A stretch of 64,000 nucleotides of DNA from Diadema setosum (Eukaryota; Echinodermata; Echinoidea; Diadematoida; Diadematidae). How positions within the stretch are numbered: position 1 is the stretch's first letter; each line of letters begins with the position of its first letter. Below the pieces are notes generated by a model. That model was not told where the DNA came from. It made no database searches and worked only from the letters and a program-made list of their open reading frames with translations. The stretch spans positions 21,905,472-21,969,471 of the forward strand of contig NC_092696.1 in the NCBI RefSeq assembly GCF_964275005.1. The letters are read 5' to 3'. Made by a program: the position numbers and the translations under genes. Below are positions 1-12,571 of the stretch, piece by piece.

Positions 1-683
1 ATGAATTCTGAAGTGGTTAAGTTTGCCTATAACAATGTATAGGCTTGCTCAATGTATACAAATGAAATGTTACAAATCTTTTAAAATTTATTCCAATATA
101 AGTAGATACGATCGCTTGAACTGTTGCTTGAAATGATTATAAAAATAAAATTGTCAATAAGAATGCTATCAATAATAATAACAATGATAACGATGATAAT
201 AATAATAATAACAATAATGGTAATAATGATGATAATAATATAGACTCTTCATATAAAGCGCTCATTCTACCTATAAAGATACTCATTGCGTTACAACAGA
301 GTATCGTAGAAGATAAGAACAATAAGCAAACAAACAATATTATCATATACAAACATGCAAATAATTGCTAACAATAATCTAAATTGAGAATCAAAATTAA
401 ATTGCAATACGTCAACAATGGTCAAGGTGAATATAATTCCCCATGAAAAAAACAAACAAACAAAAACAAACAAAGTCGTAGGATTAAATTACAATCACCT
501 TTTCTCTACCATTGTCTATACTCTGTCTAGCTGTGACATCAACCACGTCAACACATTATCAAAATGAGGGGTTGAAAACTTTTGAATTGATTCTTCGATT
601 TTCCTAAAACTGAGTGTTTCCGGTCTAACATTTTTACAAATACTGAATCCATAATAAAATTATTGGAGATCCCAAACTTCCCC
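1..683. other. AT-rich intergenic stretch
   Basis: I see no gene here. Positions 171-240 are an imperfect AAT/GAT trinucleotide microsatellite. The short frames over it are low-complexity and have no recognisable domain. Confidence 0.6.
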
Positions 684-1072
684 TTTCAAGGAATGGTATA
701 GTTTGGTTGAGATGGGGATTCAGGTTTTAACTTTTTGTGAGATGATTAGAAACCATGTAGGCCTATATAGAATATGCTAAGAGCATACAAGTCGAAGATG
801 AATTCAAAGTTTATTTGATGAAAATTGGTTATCATTATTCGAAAACACAGTGGTCCTATCAAAAGGTGGGACCCACCTATTAAAAGGACCACTTTGCTTT
901 ATTTTGCTCTTGGATATCTCAGCCATTCTAATAATCGATTATGATCAAATAAACTTTCAATTCCTTTTAGGGTTGTATATGCTTTTTATTGTTTCAAAGT
1001 GGTTTCTAATCATCGTGCAGGAAGTTAAAACCTGAACCCTCATCTCAACCAGAACTATGCTATCCCTTTAAG
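684..1072. repeat. Inverted-repeat MITE, family R3, copy 1
   Basis: The ends are inverted repeats of each other: a left end containing TATAGTTTGGTTGAGATG and, near 1035-1065, its complement CATCTCAACCAGAACTATG-like sequence. The inner arms (AGTGGTCCT / AGGACCACT near 850-895) pair as well, so most of the ~390 bp could fold back. Related copies lie at 1337-1724 and 54343-54734. No coding capacity is seen, so it is a non-autonomous DNA element by structure. Confidence 0.75.
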
Positions 1073-1336
1073 CATGCGGAAGTGGCGTATTGATCAAGAA
1101 AGAGCAGACGTAAGTGTCATTACTGGTTGCAGTCATTGTTGTTGTTGTTATTCATGTTATTACCCTCATTTCCACGTGTCGTAGTGTATGGGACAAGAGA
1201 GAACTAATCACGCACTAACACAAAGACCTGTGTTGTTCAGAATAGTTTAGAAAGAAGCCTTCCACGTTATTAGTTTCAGAGGGATGGAGGGGGTCCATGT
1301 TGTACAATATACATGTCTATCATTCCCACTGTTCAG

Positions 1337-1646
1337 TTAAAGGGACGATATAGTTTTTGTTGAGATTGGAAATTCAGATTTTAACTGTTTGCGAGATACA
1401 AATTAGAAACCTCTTATGAAACGCAAAGAGCATACAATTTAAAAAGGAAGAATTCAAAGTTTATTCAATGAAAATCGGTCTTGCTGTGACTGAGATACCC
1501 CCAAAACAAGGTAAAACAAAGTGGTCCTAAAAGTAGGACCACTGTATTTGGATATCTCAGACATTTCAAAGTCGATTTTAATCAAATAAACTTTAAAATC
1601 CTTTTACAATTGTATATTCTTCGATACTCCACAAGAGGTTTCTCAT

Positions 1647-1679
<33 letters not shown>

Positions 1680-1724
1680 AATGGAAACCTAAAACCTCAT
1701 CTCAGCCGGAATTATACAACCCTT
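1337..1724. repeat. Inverted-repeat MITE, family R3, copy 2
   Basis: This shares the order of R3 copy 1: a TTAAAGGGACGATATAG end, a GAGCATACAA block, a hairpin around AGTGGTCCT, and a closing end with CTCATCTCAGCC. It is more diverged than copy 1 and interrupted by a CT/CA microsatellite at 1650-1680. Two copies within 1 kb suggest local insertion or duplication. Confidence 0.7.
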
Positions 1725-1903
1725 CAATCTTTTCTGTCATTTTTATTTGCCTCAAAGGTTGCCTTTAAAAAAAAATGCGCATGTTTATCTACTGTGTTTA
1801 TATTCTAGGGTAAAAGACATAAATTGCTTTCAAAATTTTATGTAGCGTGTTATGAGACTTTCAATCAGACAGCGGGGTCATGAACATGGCGTGTAGTTGC
1901 ATT

Positions 1904-2663
1904 TCAAACAGAACCACCAGTTGCAAGATCTACTGTCTCGACTCCAGTATCGGTAATCTTGATTTTGTCGAAATCCCTTGCAACATTTCTACTCACAGTT
2001 GACAGTGTCGCCGGGTTTTCGTCATCCCCTCGTCGGCGACACCAGTGGTTCCGCAGAAGCTGCCGAAAGTCCCCAAGACGAGTCCAGTAGATGATTGGGT
2101 TGAGAATGGAATTCGTACCGACGGCCATAAAGGCAACAACATAGAATATTGAAAGCCAGAAAGGCGCTCCATACTGTCCGGTAGATGAGTCGTACAGCAG
2201 GAGAGATTCCGGATTCGCGAATTGAAGCAGCAAGGGAAAGCTCATGAAGAACCAGCAAATAACGTTGGTGCCGACTATAAGCGCGAAGGTGCACATAATC
2301 TGTTTGTTCTTTCTCACGCGCTGCGCGTACGCGTCCTAGCTCAGCCCCACGTCGCGCATCGACCTCGCGATCGTCGCGTACACGGCCACGTAGGTGACGG
2401 CAAAGGCTCCGATGACTATCAGGAAGGCGATCACCACTTTGGAAAAGAAAGGGACGGAGTCGACCCCGCGGTAGGTGACCATGTACATGGCGACGTCGGC
2501 AAGCCAGATGGTGAGGCAGACGGCAACGCAGCGCGGGAAAGTAGCCAGCTGTCGTCTGTTAAACGGGTCTATGCGGATTAAGATCAGATTGTGAAAAGCT
2601 ACCGCAAGGGTAGTCAGCAAGCTATATGGAAGCTGCCCCGAACACGCTGGCGACAAACCTGGT
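1904..2663 (-). pseudogene. GPCR paralogue A, exon 2 (TM3-TM7), broken
   Basis: This is the second exon of a rhodopsin-like receptor and matches exon 2 of receptors B (8454-9206) and C (22870-23622). The acceptor CAG lies at 2664-2666. TM6 and TM7 are readable and end in an NPIIY motif (NPxxY type) followed by a basic tail. Two lesions break it. A TAG at 2336-2338 falls in the third intracellular loop, directly before the DAYAQRVRKN block that is intact in B and C. Near 2620 the exon lacks 2 nt relative to the paralogues, so the start (VFGAA) and the rest lie in different frames. The TM3 arginine of the HRL motif in B and C is Asn here (HNL), consistent with relaxed selection. It most likely makes no functional receptor. 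A sequencing error could explain one lesion but hardly all of them. Confidence 0.85.
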
Positions 2664-4049
2664 CTGTAAAAAGGTAAATGTAGAGAGAGGAAATTCGAAA
2701 CTTGCATCACAACATTATAAACTTTTTTTTCTTCATTTTTTTCTTGAACAGAACATAGCATGTTCATCATACGTGTTCATGATGTTATGCAAAAATAGTT
2801 TACTGTACGATGAAAAAAGCATGTATACATATAACAAAACCAAACTTATTACATTCTATTCTATGCTCTGATGAAAAAAAAAAAAAACATATATAGGTCC
2901 CATATATATAATTGAAATTGTTTCATCATATCTATAATATTAAAAAATTATATTATACTTATATTCATTGCCTTTTCAAATCACTTTACTATCTGACTAT
3001 ACCCGATTTCTTCTGACGTACAGCTCATTATTTTTATCTTGTATCTGCACACTACTGTACCGAATAAAAATGTTTGAGAGGAAAGTGTTAATTGAAATAT
3101 TAATATATTCACTTGATAGCCGATCAGCTAGCTCGTTTTCCAATGAACCCATTCCTTTGACATCAAGTCAGTAAGTCTAAAATGACATACACAGTGCGCT
3201 TGAATTCCGTCTGTAGATTATAAGAAAATCATTGTGTTGGTGTCTTCTTGGCGACATAAGAAATAGTTTGAGTGTATCCCTTACTATATCCGATTATATA
3301 ACTTATTTTCAAATATCAGAAAAGGGAGTTTCAGTTACCGCGATGTTTTGTTTTTCCTGTTATAGAATGTAACTAGGTCATAAATGAAATGTAAAACAAA
3401 GGAAATACTTCAGCAACAAATGATTTGGATCAGGATCCGCGTTTTACTCCTTTCTCTTATTTTTTCCTACTTTGCAAACTATTTTGCAATCAGGAGCATT
3501 GGTGATCCCTTCATTACTATTTTAACTATATATATGATATATGGTTTCTTTGCACAAAAATGGTATTGTGATCAAACTCTTTTTTTAACTTAAAAAGTAT
3601 ATATATCATAACAGCCTTATTAGCACTGCCGAGTATAAAGTTGACTTTTTTTTTTTCGTTGGCTTGCTAAGCTGTCCATTTCAAAGTTCTACCTATTCAG
3701 CAATTCTTTGATTAATATAGCACAGCGCTAATTAATTTCACATAAATTAGTTTTAATTCCACAACCTTTATCATATAACAATTCAATTACAGGTTTTAAT
3801 ATCTGACATATTCTGTATTCATATAATCATGTAGTGTCTATGACTAAATGTAATTTTGTTGGAAGTGAACGAGGAATGAAATGAAATAGAATAAAATAAA
3901 TTCTAACTGCTTTTTTTACTCTTGACAAATACCTTTGGTCGCAATTACACACACTTTTACAAACACATAATATATATCTACGCATCACTAATACTAAACA
4001 TATGCTAAGATATTTACATCAACATAAATACCGGAATGAATATACTTAC
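2664..4049 (-). other. Intron of receptor pseudogene A
   Basis: About 1.39 kb between a donor (GTAAGT, 4049-4044) and an acceptor (CAG, 2666-2664). It is AT-rich. I recognise no gene or clear repeat inside it. Confidence 0.6.
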
Positions 4050-4247
4050 ATCTTTACCCAACAACTTAAATGACCGCTCTACGGCAATCAGAATGCCCGA
4101 TAAGGAGTCAGCAAACGCGATGTTGAAGATGAACACACTGGACACTTTCCACAGTGACCGCGAGAAGACGATCGCGGCCATCGTAATGCCATTGAAGAGG
4201 ACGCTGACCGAGCCGAGCACCCACACGGCGATCACGGTGCCGATCAT
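4050..4247 (-). pseudogene. GPCR paralogue A, exon 1 (TM1-TM2)
   Basis: The frame encodes TM1 with the asparagine of helix 1 (VSVLFNGITM), the loop SRSLWKVSS, and TM2 with the conserved aspartate (FNIAFADSLSG). It ends at a GTAAGT donor in phase 0, as in B and C. The chosen ATG (4247-4245) starts 66 codons against 73 in the paralogues. The frame stays open for at least ~30 codons upstream, so the real start may lie further 5'. The exon itself has no lesion, but its partner exon at 1904-2663 is broken, so the locus is scored as a pseudogene. Confidence 0.75.
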
Positions 4248-5388
4248 GATGAGAGAAAATCCTTGACGGATGTCGCAGTCGACAATGTGACAAACGATGA
4301 TGAAAGATCTGGCGGGAGTAACAATTCTTTTCTCTATCTTTTTTTTTCACTGCCGGGATGATGATGCTATCGAATGTAATAATACCGAGGAACATCAATG
4401 ATGTGTTGAGGAGGTTATAGCAACAGATTAGAAGTTCCGACTCAAAATAATGTAATGCAGCCAGCAATTAAATGACAGGGACTGACGCAGCACGATTAAT
4501 TTTATGCTGCTTTTTTCTTTCTCTCTGTACCATTGCTAGTATTTTACCCGATATACGATAGTACTCCGACAAAATTTTTATTGTTTTTTATTTTCCTCGG
4601 AATTATCATTAAGGCAAAAGGTAGGAGCTTGGATGGCATCCGCAACCTGCACTATAAATCAAACTGAAGTCCTGCATGGTTATATATTGTGGTCGTGACA
4701 CTGCCTGTCCTTACGGACTCTCATTCGAAAAGAGTAAGCCCCGACGAAGGATAGACTTTGGTAAACAGTAATGAAGTCACCCACCATTTACCGATAACAT
4801 TTCTCGCGGTCACGAAGACATATTATGATGATAAGAGATGTTTTCCGGAGATGTTGAATGGGGCCCAGTCTTTCCATTAAAGCCCACTCCTTACAATATC
4901 TCGCTTGAACATTTTAGCCAATTAGACGGCCTCGCCCTTTTCAGACGGTTGTTATGAGGAATGAATTTGCGTGCGGCATCTGGAATCCCCCCCCCCCCCC
5001 CCGAGAAAAGCAAAAAACAAACGGGAAACAAAAGGAATGGATCGTGACCATGAAGAATATAATGAGGAAGAGACTTAATCAACTGTATGCCCGACCCGTA
5101 CACTGTTCATATATTATTCATTTATGTGGGTGAGTATTTATGTATATTGTAATGTATACAGTAAAAAGATATCGGGCAGACGTGTGCGATGGTTTCATAC
5201 TTGTTTGTATTATTCCTATATCGCCATTTCAACGTAACAATAAAAGGTAAGCAACGTCAACGTCAATCTTATACTCTGTTCCCTCATGCCTCTATATCAA
5301 CAAGAAACAAAATCCCTGCAGTGACGTAACAAGTATGGCTCCTTTCAACCGACCGTTTTATACAAGAAGTTTTTACTCTAAAGACTGA
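4248..5388. other. Intergenic spacer
   Basis: No supported gene. A C-run lies at 4987-5002. The promoter of receptor A should lie here, but no TATA box or other signal could be assigned with confidence. Confidence 0.5.
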
Positions 5389-5766
5389 TTAAAGGTCCAG
5401 TTTAGCTTTGGGAGCAGTGATTTCAAAAATGTTCAAGATATCACATTATTGATGCATAATAAGGTCTGTTGTATCACAAAACATCCTACCATATAAAATT
5501 TTTCACAATAAAGCCCCAAATATAAGGAGATATCAGTATTTCTCTCAATAAACCATAACGGTTACTGTAGACGGTTTATTCTGGAAGCATTCTTATTATA
5601 ACTATTGTTCAGATTTTGTGTATTTAACAATACTTAACACCGATTGTACGGATTCAAATTTTTACAGTGGTTGCTTCCATCCCTAACTCACATTCTAGAA
5701 CTAATTTAAAGCACTAATGCTGAGTTTTTGTTTCATCTGCAAATGACAAATTATGCTTGTAAAGTA
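5389..5766 (+). repeat. Inverted-repeat MITE, family R1, copy 1
   Basis: A ~375-bp dispersed element. The blocks ATCACAAAACATCCTACCAT, CTCAATAAACCATAAC and GTTTTTGTTTCATCTGCAAA recur in the same order at 11963-12336 and, inverted, at 15259-15637 and 40004-40325. Its ends are short imperfect inverted repeats (TTAAAGG type). No reading frame is seen. Confidence 0.8.
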
Positions 5767-6139
5767 AAGTCTAAAATGTGTATTTCATATTAATCATTGG
5801 TAATTTAAGCAAGCACACATACGGCAGATTTGCTTGTCATAATACCAACAAAGCCATACATCGATTCCAATTCAATACTCTTTGATGTTACAGGGTAATG
5901 TAGCCTGTATCTATTGGCAGTAACATATAGATCTAATCATCTAAAACATGTTTTTATTATGGGAATTCAAATATGGTATATCAATACTGGTATCATTAAG
6001 ATTGTGTTTAGGCTGCATTGATACGTTAAAAGAAAATGACGTCAATACCACACGTTAAATCAAGCTTGTATACTAAAGGCGAATCCAAAACAAAGTCTTT
6101 TGAGCTTATTTTACCTATCATATTTTGAAAAAAAAAAAT

Positions 6140-6175
<36 letters not shown>

Positions 6176-8453
6176 ATAGATATTGATATGTGTAGGTACC
6201 TACGTTATAATGTGGCTGACAATAGCTGATGTACATGTATGTGAAGGTGCGTAGACCCTTAACGTACACACATATCATTGTTATTCACATATTACACAAT
6301 ATAATATTGTTTGATATTTACTTAATGTCATAGTGTCTGTATTTAATTCATAATTGTACAACACCAATATGCCGTATTACCTGCTTGTACACAATAGTCA
6401 ATATCATTTTGTGATAATTTTATATTATTAGGATATGGAAAATACATGAATAAAATAAAATAGAATGAAATAATGAACGAAAATGAATGTCTTCTATTCC
6501 AAGGACGTGTTGTGGGATTACACTGAATGGCACCGGTTAATGAAGTAGAAAGAAAATGAACATGACACCTTACAAATGAAAATACGAGTAGTACAACATA
6601 AACAGGACAAGATAGCTGAACCTAAAGTTGAAAATATATTCGCAGATTTTTTATATAGTTTTATGCATCCTTGCCAGTCATTATATTCAATAAAGAAAGA
6701 GAAAAGGCGATGTGATCATTATGCAAATCCATTAAAATTATCTCAGGTCAAAAGAAAACAAATGCAAATTACTGATGGTATCCTCAATATCCTTAATAAT
6801 CATAATCAGCGCTTAGAAATATGATATTAAGCGCTTTATAAATGTTAGGTATTATCGTTATTATTATTACACACTGATCGGAATTTATTTTTTTAAATAT
6901 TTTGCAAATCTTTTGAAGTTATGCAGTTGAGCTGCATTTTATACCAAAGAGATATCACAAACTACCTATAATGAAAATGATGGTTAATATTTTGAATAGG
7001 ACCAACGAAATAAGAGAAGCCTATATTTTCAAGGGGAAAAGAATTGAGCAATACACTTAAAGCTATATAATACATGTTTCTGACAACGGACGTCAAGCTC
7101 CCAATACAGGTCGATTTCATAGCCTACTATCCGTTCTGTTCAGAACTCATTTCAAATAGACAGACCGTCTACTGCGTTAATTCAGAGCTGGAAATCGCAA
7201 GCTAAATTCCCTTAGAAATCAGATCATCATAATAATGATAAAAAACGGCACTTATAAAGTGCTTCATTTATAAAGTGATCATTGATACAAAACAGAAAAG
7301 TTGAATAAAGATACAATATAATCATTATGTAGTTACGAACATTGTCATATGCTACGACCAAAAAAAAAAAAATAATAATAATAATAAAGAATATCATTGA
7401 TTGCATTAAGTGCGTTGGAGCATTGATTTTAAACTTGTTGAGCGTTTTGAACATTGTTGGGTGTGAAAGGGAAATTTGTGCCAAAGAAACGGAGCAATGG
7501 CAGAAAATGGTTTATTATAATCACAATTACGGGTATAAGTGCGAGGAACATAGACAATAATAATCATAATAATTGCAGAGTGGGGGAGGAACAGAGAGAT
7601 CAAGCTGAAACAGTTCTGATGTGTGTGACTTTTAGGGACTTGTTTTACATGTTTTGCTTTACTTTAGCTACTTACACCAACAAATCAGGTCTAATCAAGA
7701 ACATCTTGACTTATCCATATTTGCTATGGGTAATGATCATATAATCACTTAAAGGTAGGGGATACCTTTTACAGAACTCCCAAAATGCAGCAAAACATTA
7801 AATATGAACCTCAAGGGACTTGTTTAGGCCACTGCTTAGAAATTTGGAAGTCAACAGTTATCTACAATTTGAATAATGCACAAAACTCAACTACTCAGTA
7901 GTTCTGTGTGTCAGCCACACTTAAGCCTTTTTGTTGCAGTGTTCTGTATTTTTTTATCTATAAACACAAATCTAAACGTATAAGAGCTGATGTAATAACA
8001 TATAGAGTGTGTGGCAAGAATGTATATAGAAATGTTTGTAAGTTTTGATGAACTTTATTCACAAAATATACATGATGGACACACATGCAGTGCATGGGTC
8101 TGCAAAGGTAGCCTAGTAATGTACTGGAATTTACGGTGAGCCCCGAAAAGAATTCAATTCAAAATCTAACGGTCAATAAAAATGTACTAAATGTTACCTT
8201 CCACTTTCAATACTTCATGGGAGTTTCTAAAATGATACTCTCTTCAACATACCACTGTGTTTATACAACTCTTCATTTAAGGCATGCAAATGGGATTCCC
8301 TACCTTTAAGCAACTCCTTAGATAAGGCAGATGGCTATATCTATAGCTACTATGCATTAATTGTTGCCGTAATCTCTTTCCATGCTTCTGATTTTAATGT
8401 CATGTAATTATCCACCACACTTACACTTTCCTATTTTTCCCCTCTTACTTCAA
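5767..8453. other. Intergenic spacer between receptors A and B
   Basis: No supported gene. It holds an (AC)n tract at 6140-6172. Near 6810-6870 there is a GCGCTTTATAAATGTTAGGT-type segment followed by ATT repeats, which looks like a retroposon 3' tail. A similar but weaker segment is at 7225-7275. A small open frame at 7454-7744 has no recognisable motif and was not accepted as a gene. Confidence 0.55.
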
Positions 8454-9206
8454 CTACACGTCAATCATGGAAACAACGCGGTTACTCTTCGTGTTAATAT
8501 CTTTCTCCTTCCTCCCACCAGAAATTGTGTTCGAAGAATTTAGTGCCACTGAAACTTGCATTTCGTCCACTTCCTGTCGGCAAAAATATCTACGCAGGAG
8601 AGCCCGAAAGTCGCTTAGGCGCGTCCAGTAGATGACCGGATTAATGATAGCATTCACGCCGACGAACTCCCAGGCCATATGGTACATGTCGTCCACCCAG
8701 GCGGCGGGAACTAGACGACCTGACGAGGCGTTATACACCATGATAAAGGCAGGTTTTGCGAATTCGCAAAAGACGGGAAAACTCACGACGAGCCAGTAAA
8801 TCACATTAATACCGACAATAATAGCGAAAGTGCAAAGAACTTTCTGATTTTTCCTGACGCGCTGCGCGTAGACGTCCGATTCCAGTCGAACATTGCGCGC
8901 CGATCTCGCGATCGTTATGTAAACAGTGATGTAGATAATCGAGCTTACACCGATGACAGCTAGGAGCGTCATTGACACGATAGAGAAGAAGGTGACGTAG
9001 TCGATCACGTGATAGGTGGCCAGGTAGATGGACAGGACGGCGATCCAGATGACGACGCAGGCGACGACGCAACGAGAGGCCGTTACAAGTTGGCGACTGT
9101 TGAATGGGTCTAACCGGATGATGATAAGGCGATGCATAGCCACTGCCAATGTGTTCAGCATGCCCGTGGTGACGGCTGCTCCGAACACTCGCGGTAAGTA
9201 CCCCGA
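8454..9206 (-). CDS. Class A GPCR receptor B, exon 2 (TM3-TM7)
   Basis: Second coding exon: 250 codons plus stop, joined in phase 0 to the exon at 12353-12571 for a 323-aa receptor. The acceptor CAG is at 9207-9209. Approximate helices in full-protein numbering: TM3 80-103 with HRL (98-100) in place of DRY, TM4 118-137, TM5 145-172, TM6 196-219, TM7 249-266 with NPVIY at 262-266. A sequon NAS lies in the last outer loop. The TM3 cysteine and a matching outer-loop cysteine are not seen, and the loop between TM4 and TM5 is very short. Known receptors without that disulfide include the melanocortin/EDG/cannabinoid group; this is a resemblance, not an assignment. It should act at the plasma membrane through G proteins, ligand unknown. 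Intact and nearly identical to receptor C. Confidence 0.88.
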   Translation of the reverse strand, partial: SGYLPRVFGAAVTTGMLNTLAVAMHRLIIIRLDPFNSRQLVTASRCVVACVVIWIAVLSIYLATYHVIDYVTFFSIVSMTLLAVIGVSSIIYITVYITIARSARNVRLESDVYAQRVRKNQKVLCTFAIIVGINVIYWLVVSFPVFCEFAKPAFIMVYNASSGRLVPAAWVDDMYHMAWEFVGVNAIINPVIYWTRLSDFRALLRRYFCRQEVDEMQVSVALNSSNTISGGRKEKDINTKSNRVVSMIDV

Positions 9207-10136
9207 CTGGCGTACGGCGGAGGAGATTGAACGAAAGCAATACAGAGCGTTGGTATATCAGTTATTTAAGTTACCGAATATGAGAAAAAATAATGATTTT
9301 TTTACGTATATTTCAAAAATTTCACGTTTATCAATTTCTATTTAGAATCTTCATTCAGCGTGCTTATGGGAAAATTATTATAAATGTGAGTCCGTGGTCA
9401 CTTTGCCTATTTACGCATCATTATGCAAAGTTGGCTTTTCCATCGACATGAAGAATTAGTCAATGTAACAAAATACATTCGGAATGTATTCATATCGGTA
9501 AAGGACAGTTTGTAAAAAATAAATAAATAAAACATCAACTCGACGCATGAATCACTTATTTGAACAATTCATATTTCCAGATGGTTGATTATGTAAGCCA
9601 AATTAGCCAAAATATCTTATGCAAAATATTATCATCTAAAACTGAACCTCTGAATGCAACCTTTCGCTTATAATCATGTTTGAGCCTGCGTGCATACAAT
9701 ACTGTCTAAAAAGGGTGGTTATTGATTTAAACCTTAACAAAATGTTGTCACCCCAAACTCTTCAAGAACCTTTTGAAAATGGACATGATTATGCCAACTA
9801 TACATGAAAGTAACACTCGTAATGCTTGATGTCTTATGATATTTTTCACTTTTCTGTATCCATAATTTGGGTGGCATGACATTTTATGATTATATAAAAA
9901 GGAAATATAATTGGAATGATAAATATATATATATGCTATACACTAGTGTTGCAGATATCTGGTAGTCCAACATTTACATCTAAGGTTGAACTTTATAATA
10001 TTTTAAGTCATGAATTTCTGCTAGGTTTTTGCAGTGCTTATTGCGATTATCTTGTAGTTTAAAATCTCAACATCATGCATACTTTACTATCACGGAAGGG
10101 TGCACATTTTTCGTGAAGGATTCGTGAAGCATATTT

Positions 10137-10602
10137 TAGGGGCACTCCAGACGATTGTCATAATTTCACATCATGTAGTACATAAATCGACAGCTCCATG
10201 TGTAGATTTGTGGAATTTATTGTTGTCCTCGAGCAGATAAACAATCCTTTGAAAAATCTTAAACAGATTACACTGAGCAGTGTTGATGACATAGGAGCCT
10301 CACATATTTCAGAAATGTAGCGGTGTAATCCCATTACAATACCACTTTCTTAACAAGTTCACCTGTGTAGAATGTATGCATGCCATCCTCTTTTGTTCTG
10401 CTTCCTTGAGCCTTAACTCATGCATTCTTATAGTGAGGCTGCCATGTCATCATCCTTGTTCATTGCAATTTGTTGTAAATTTTGAAAACACTCTAATTCC
10501 TCAACCCAATCACTATCAATTCTGAAACTCTGTACTCGGTATAACTAATTTATAGTTGTTCAAATGTAAAAGTCTGAAAATCATCCGGAGGTCTCCTTTA
10601 AT
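10137..10602 (+). repeat. Inverted-repeat MITE, family R2, copy 1
   Basis: A ~466-bp element inside the receptor B intron. Its ends pair: left GGGGCACTCCAGACGATTGT, right TCATCCGGAGGTCTCCTTTAA. A second copy in the same orientation is at 23811-24279 in the intron of receptor C. No open frame of note. Confidence 0.8.
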
Positions 10603-11962
10603 ACAGAATGACCGCACAGGAACACCATTCCGACACAAAGGTATTGTTTGGACCACAAATCTGCTCTTGTAGGCACTGGGGGATGTGGCGAACGTTGATA
10701 CGGAATTAGGAAACTTATTCTCGTTAGGGGAGATGATTGTAAAGTATGTATATTGTCAATGATTATCCAGTGGTCTTCCGAAACTACCCTCGAAATTGAT
10801 TTAAAAAAATATTTTAAGAATAACAAAATATTAGAAAATAACCTAGTTAACGATTACGATAAATGGTCTCACATAAGATTTCTTCCAAGTTACTCTGGAT
10901 GTCCCTGCACTGCTGTTGGTTTGGTTTTTGTTACATTTTTTTTAACTTCCCAATCAAACTTTTACAGACATAGACCTTCAAAGTTATTGTTTAAACGTCT
11001 TTATGAATTTCCACCTTTGGTTTGTTCTTTCGTGTCATGTTGCGAACAATATCTATATATCCAGCTAATTTCTTACGAAGATCAGTCTTTCTCATTTTTG
11101 ATACGGACCAAAGTCCAAAGTGACATAATCTATAATAGTAAAAAGAAAAAAAAATCGTTTTCTCTTTGTTCCTTCGACTTTGTTTAATATTTGTCTGTAG
11201 TTTCATTAATATTCATATTCGTTCTCTGATGTATTTTCTGAGGGTCCCATATTGTACAAGCTTTGCTTTTTAGTGGTACCCTCCGTTTCCATTCCCATCC
11301 TTATCTAATTTGTGCTATGCATAATGTGTATATCTAAACAAAAGATACAAGATGTTTTCTTCATTGTGATACTCATTATCACATTTTGTTAATTTACGTT
11401 TTTGCAATTATTACAAATACTTTCTGCTTTATACATTGTATATAATTTTCTCTGTTTATTTGATGGAAATGAAAATAAATTTGAACTTTGATCTTGAACC
11501 GTTGCATTTTCCATCTGTGTGTGTGCGTGTGTGAGTGTGTGTAATTGCAGTAAGAGTACAGTGTATATGATTATTTTGTTTGCTTGATTTGTTTGTTTGA
11601 TATAAGTGGGTTAAGGGTTATGATTCTAACGTAAAGAAAGTGCGGATTTCATTCCATCAATGAAATATGCTTTATGAAATTTTAGGTTACTTCAGTCTTT
11701 CATTTTGTCTATTTTGTGCGATTACGCAGAAGTTTTTTGAGTTTGATCAAGTTAATCAGGGTGAATTTTGTATTGTTAGACTTATGTCTAATTTTGTATT
11801 GTAACATTGTTTAATACATATTTGTAGATTTTTGTATAGTCTTTTTGTTTGATTATCTACAATAAATGAAATTGTTTGTAGTCATTTCATTGTGAAAACG
11901 ATGGTAATCATATTGAACGAAATTCGAATAAAACTATATCATTTACAAAAAGTGTGTGTGCA

Positions 11963-12336
11963 TTAAAGGAAAAGTTTACCTTTGGGAACAGTGATTTTAA
12001 AAAAAAAGTTTGAGATATCACATATGATGCATCATGTGTAGGTCAGTTGTATCACAAAACATCCTACCATGTAGAAATGTTTCAATAAAGCCTAAAATAT
12101 AAGGAAATATCAAAATTTTTCTCAATAAACCATAACTTTAGACGGCTTATTCGAGAAACATTTTTATTATAACTGTTGTTCACATTTTGTATATTTAACA
12201 ATGCTTAACATTAATCATACTGATTCAAATTTTTACATTGGTTGCTTCTATCCCTAACTTACATTTTAGAACTATTTTGAAGCACTAAAGCTGGGTTTTT
12301 GTTTCATCTGCAAATGGTAAATTATGCCTTAAAGTA
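11963..12336 (+). repeat. Inverted-repeat MITE, family R1, copy 2
   Basis: Same block order as the copy at 5389-5766. Its right end stops about 10 bp from the 5' splice site of receptor B exon 1 (intron start 12352), so this repeat forms almost the whole beginning of that intron. Confidence 0.8.
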
Positions 12337-12352
12337 TAGGTGAAATACGTAC

Positions 12353-12571
12353 ATTTCCCTCGTCCTTAAACAGCTCGAACCAAGGGTCGAGGGCAATGGC
12401 GATGCCAGTCACCGAGTCTGCGAGAGCGATGTTGAAGATGAAAGTATTGGAGACACTCCGCAGTGATCGCGAGAGGACGATCACGGCCATGGTGGCGACG
12501 TTGAGAAGAATCCCGACGACGCTGAGCAGCCAGGCGACGACGAAAAAGTTTTCGCTGGACAAATACGACAT
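12353..12571 (-). CDS. Class A GPCR receptor B, exon 1 (TM1-TM2)
   Basis: First coding exon, exactly 73 codons from the ATG at 12571-12569 to donor GTACGT. TM1 spans about residues 9-33 and carries the helix-1 asparagine (GILLNVATM). The inner loop SRSLRSVSN follows, then TM2 about 43-62 with the conserved LAD aspartate at residue 52. The exon ends FKDEGN in phase 0. This start was chosen because receptor C has an ATG at the same aligned codon and gives the same 73-codon length. The frame is open further upstream with another hydrophobic stretch, so a longer N-terminus is not excluded, but that extension is not shared with C. Confidence 0.85.

Larger units (their letters stand above)
9210..12346 (-). 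other. Intron of receptor B
   Basis: About 3.15 kb between donor GTACGT (12352-12347) and acceptor CAG (9209-9207). It contains MITE R2 copy 1 and R1 copy 2, plus a GAAAATAAATTTGAACTTTG retroposon-type tail near 11470-11505 followed by a GT microsatellite. No gene is seen inside. Confidence 0.7.

Noticed and set aside
4987..5002. G/C homopolymer runs here and elsewhere as possible quadruplex sites
   Set aside because: Single runs of C or G are common in this window, often at repeat ends, and do not form a specific pattern here.
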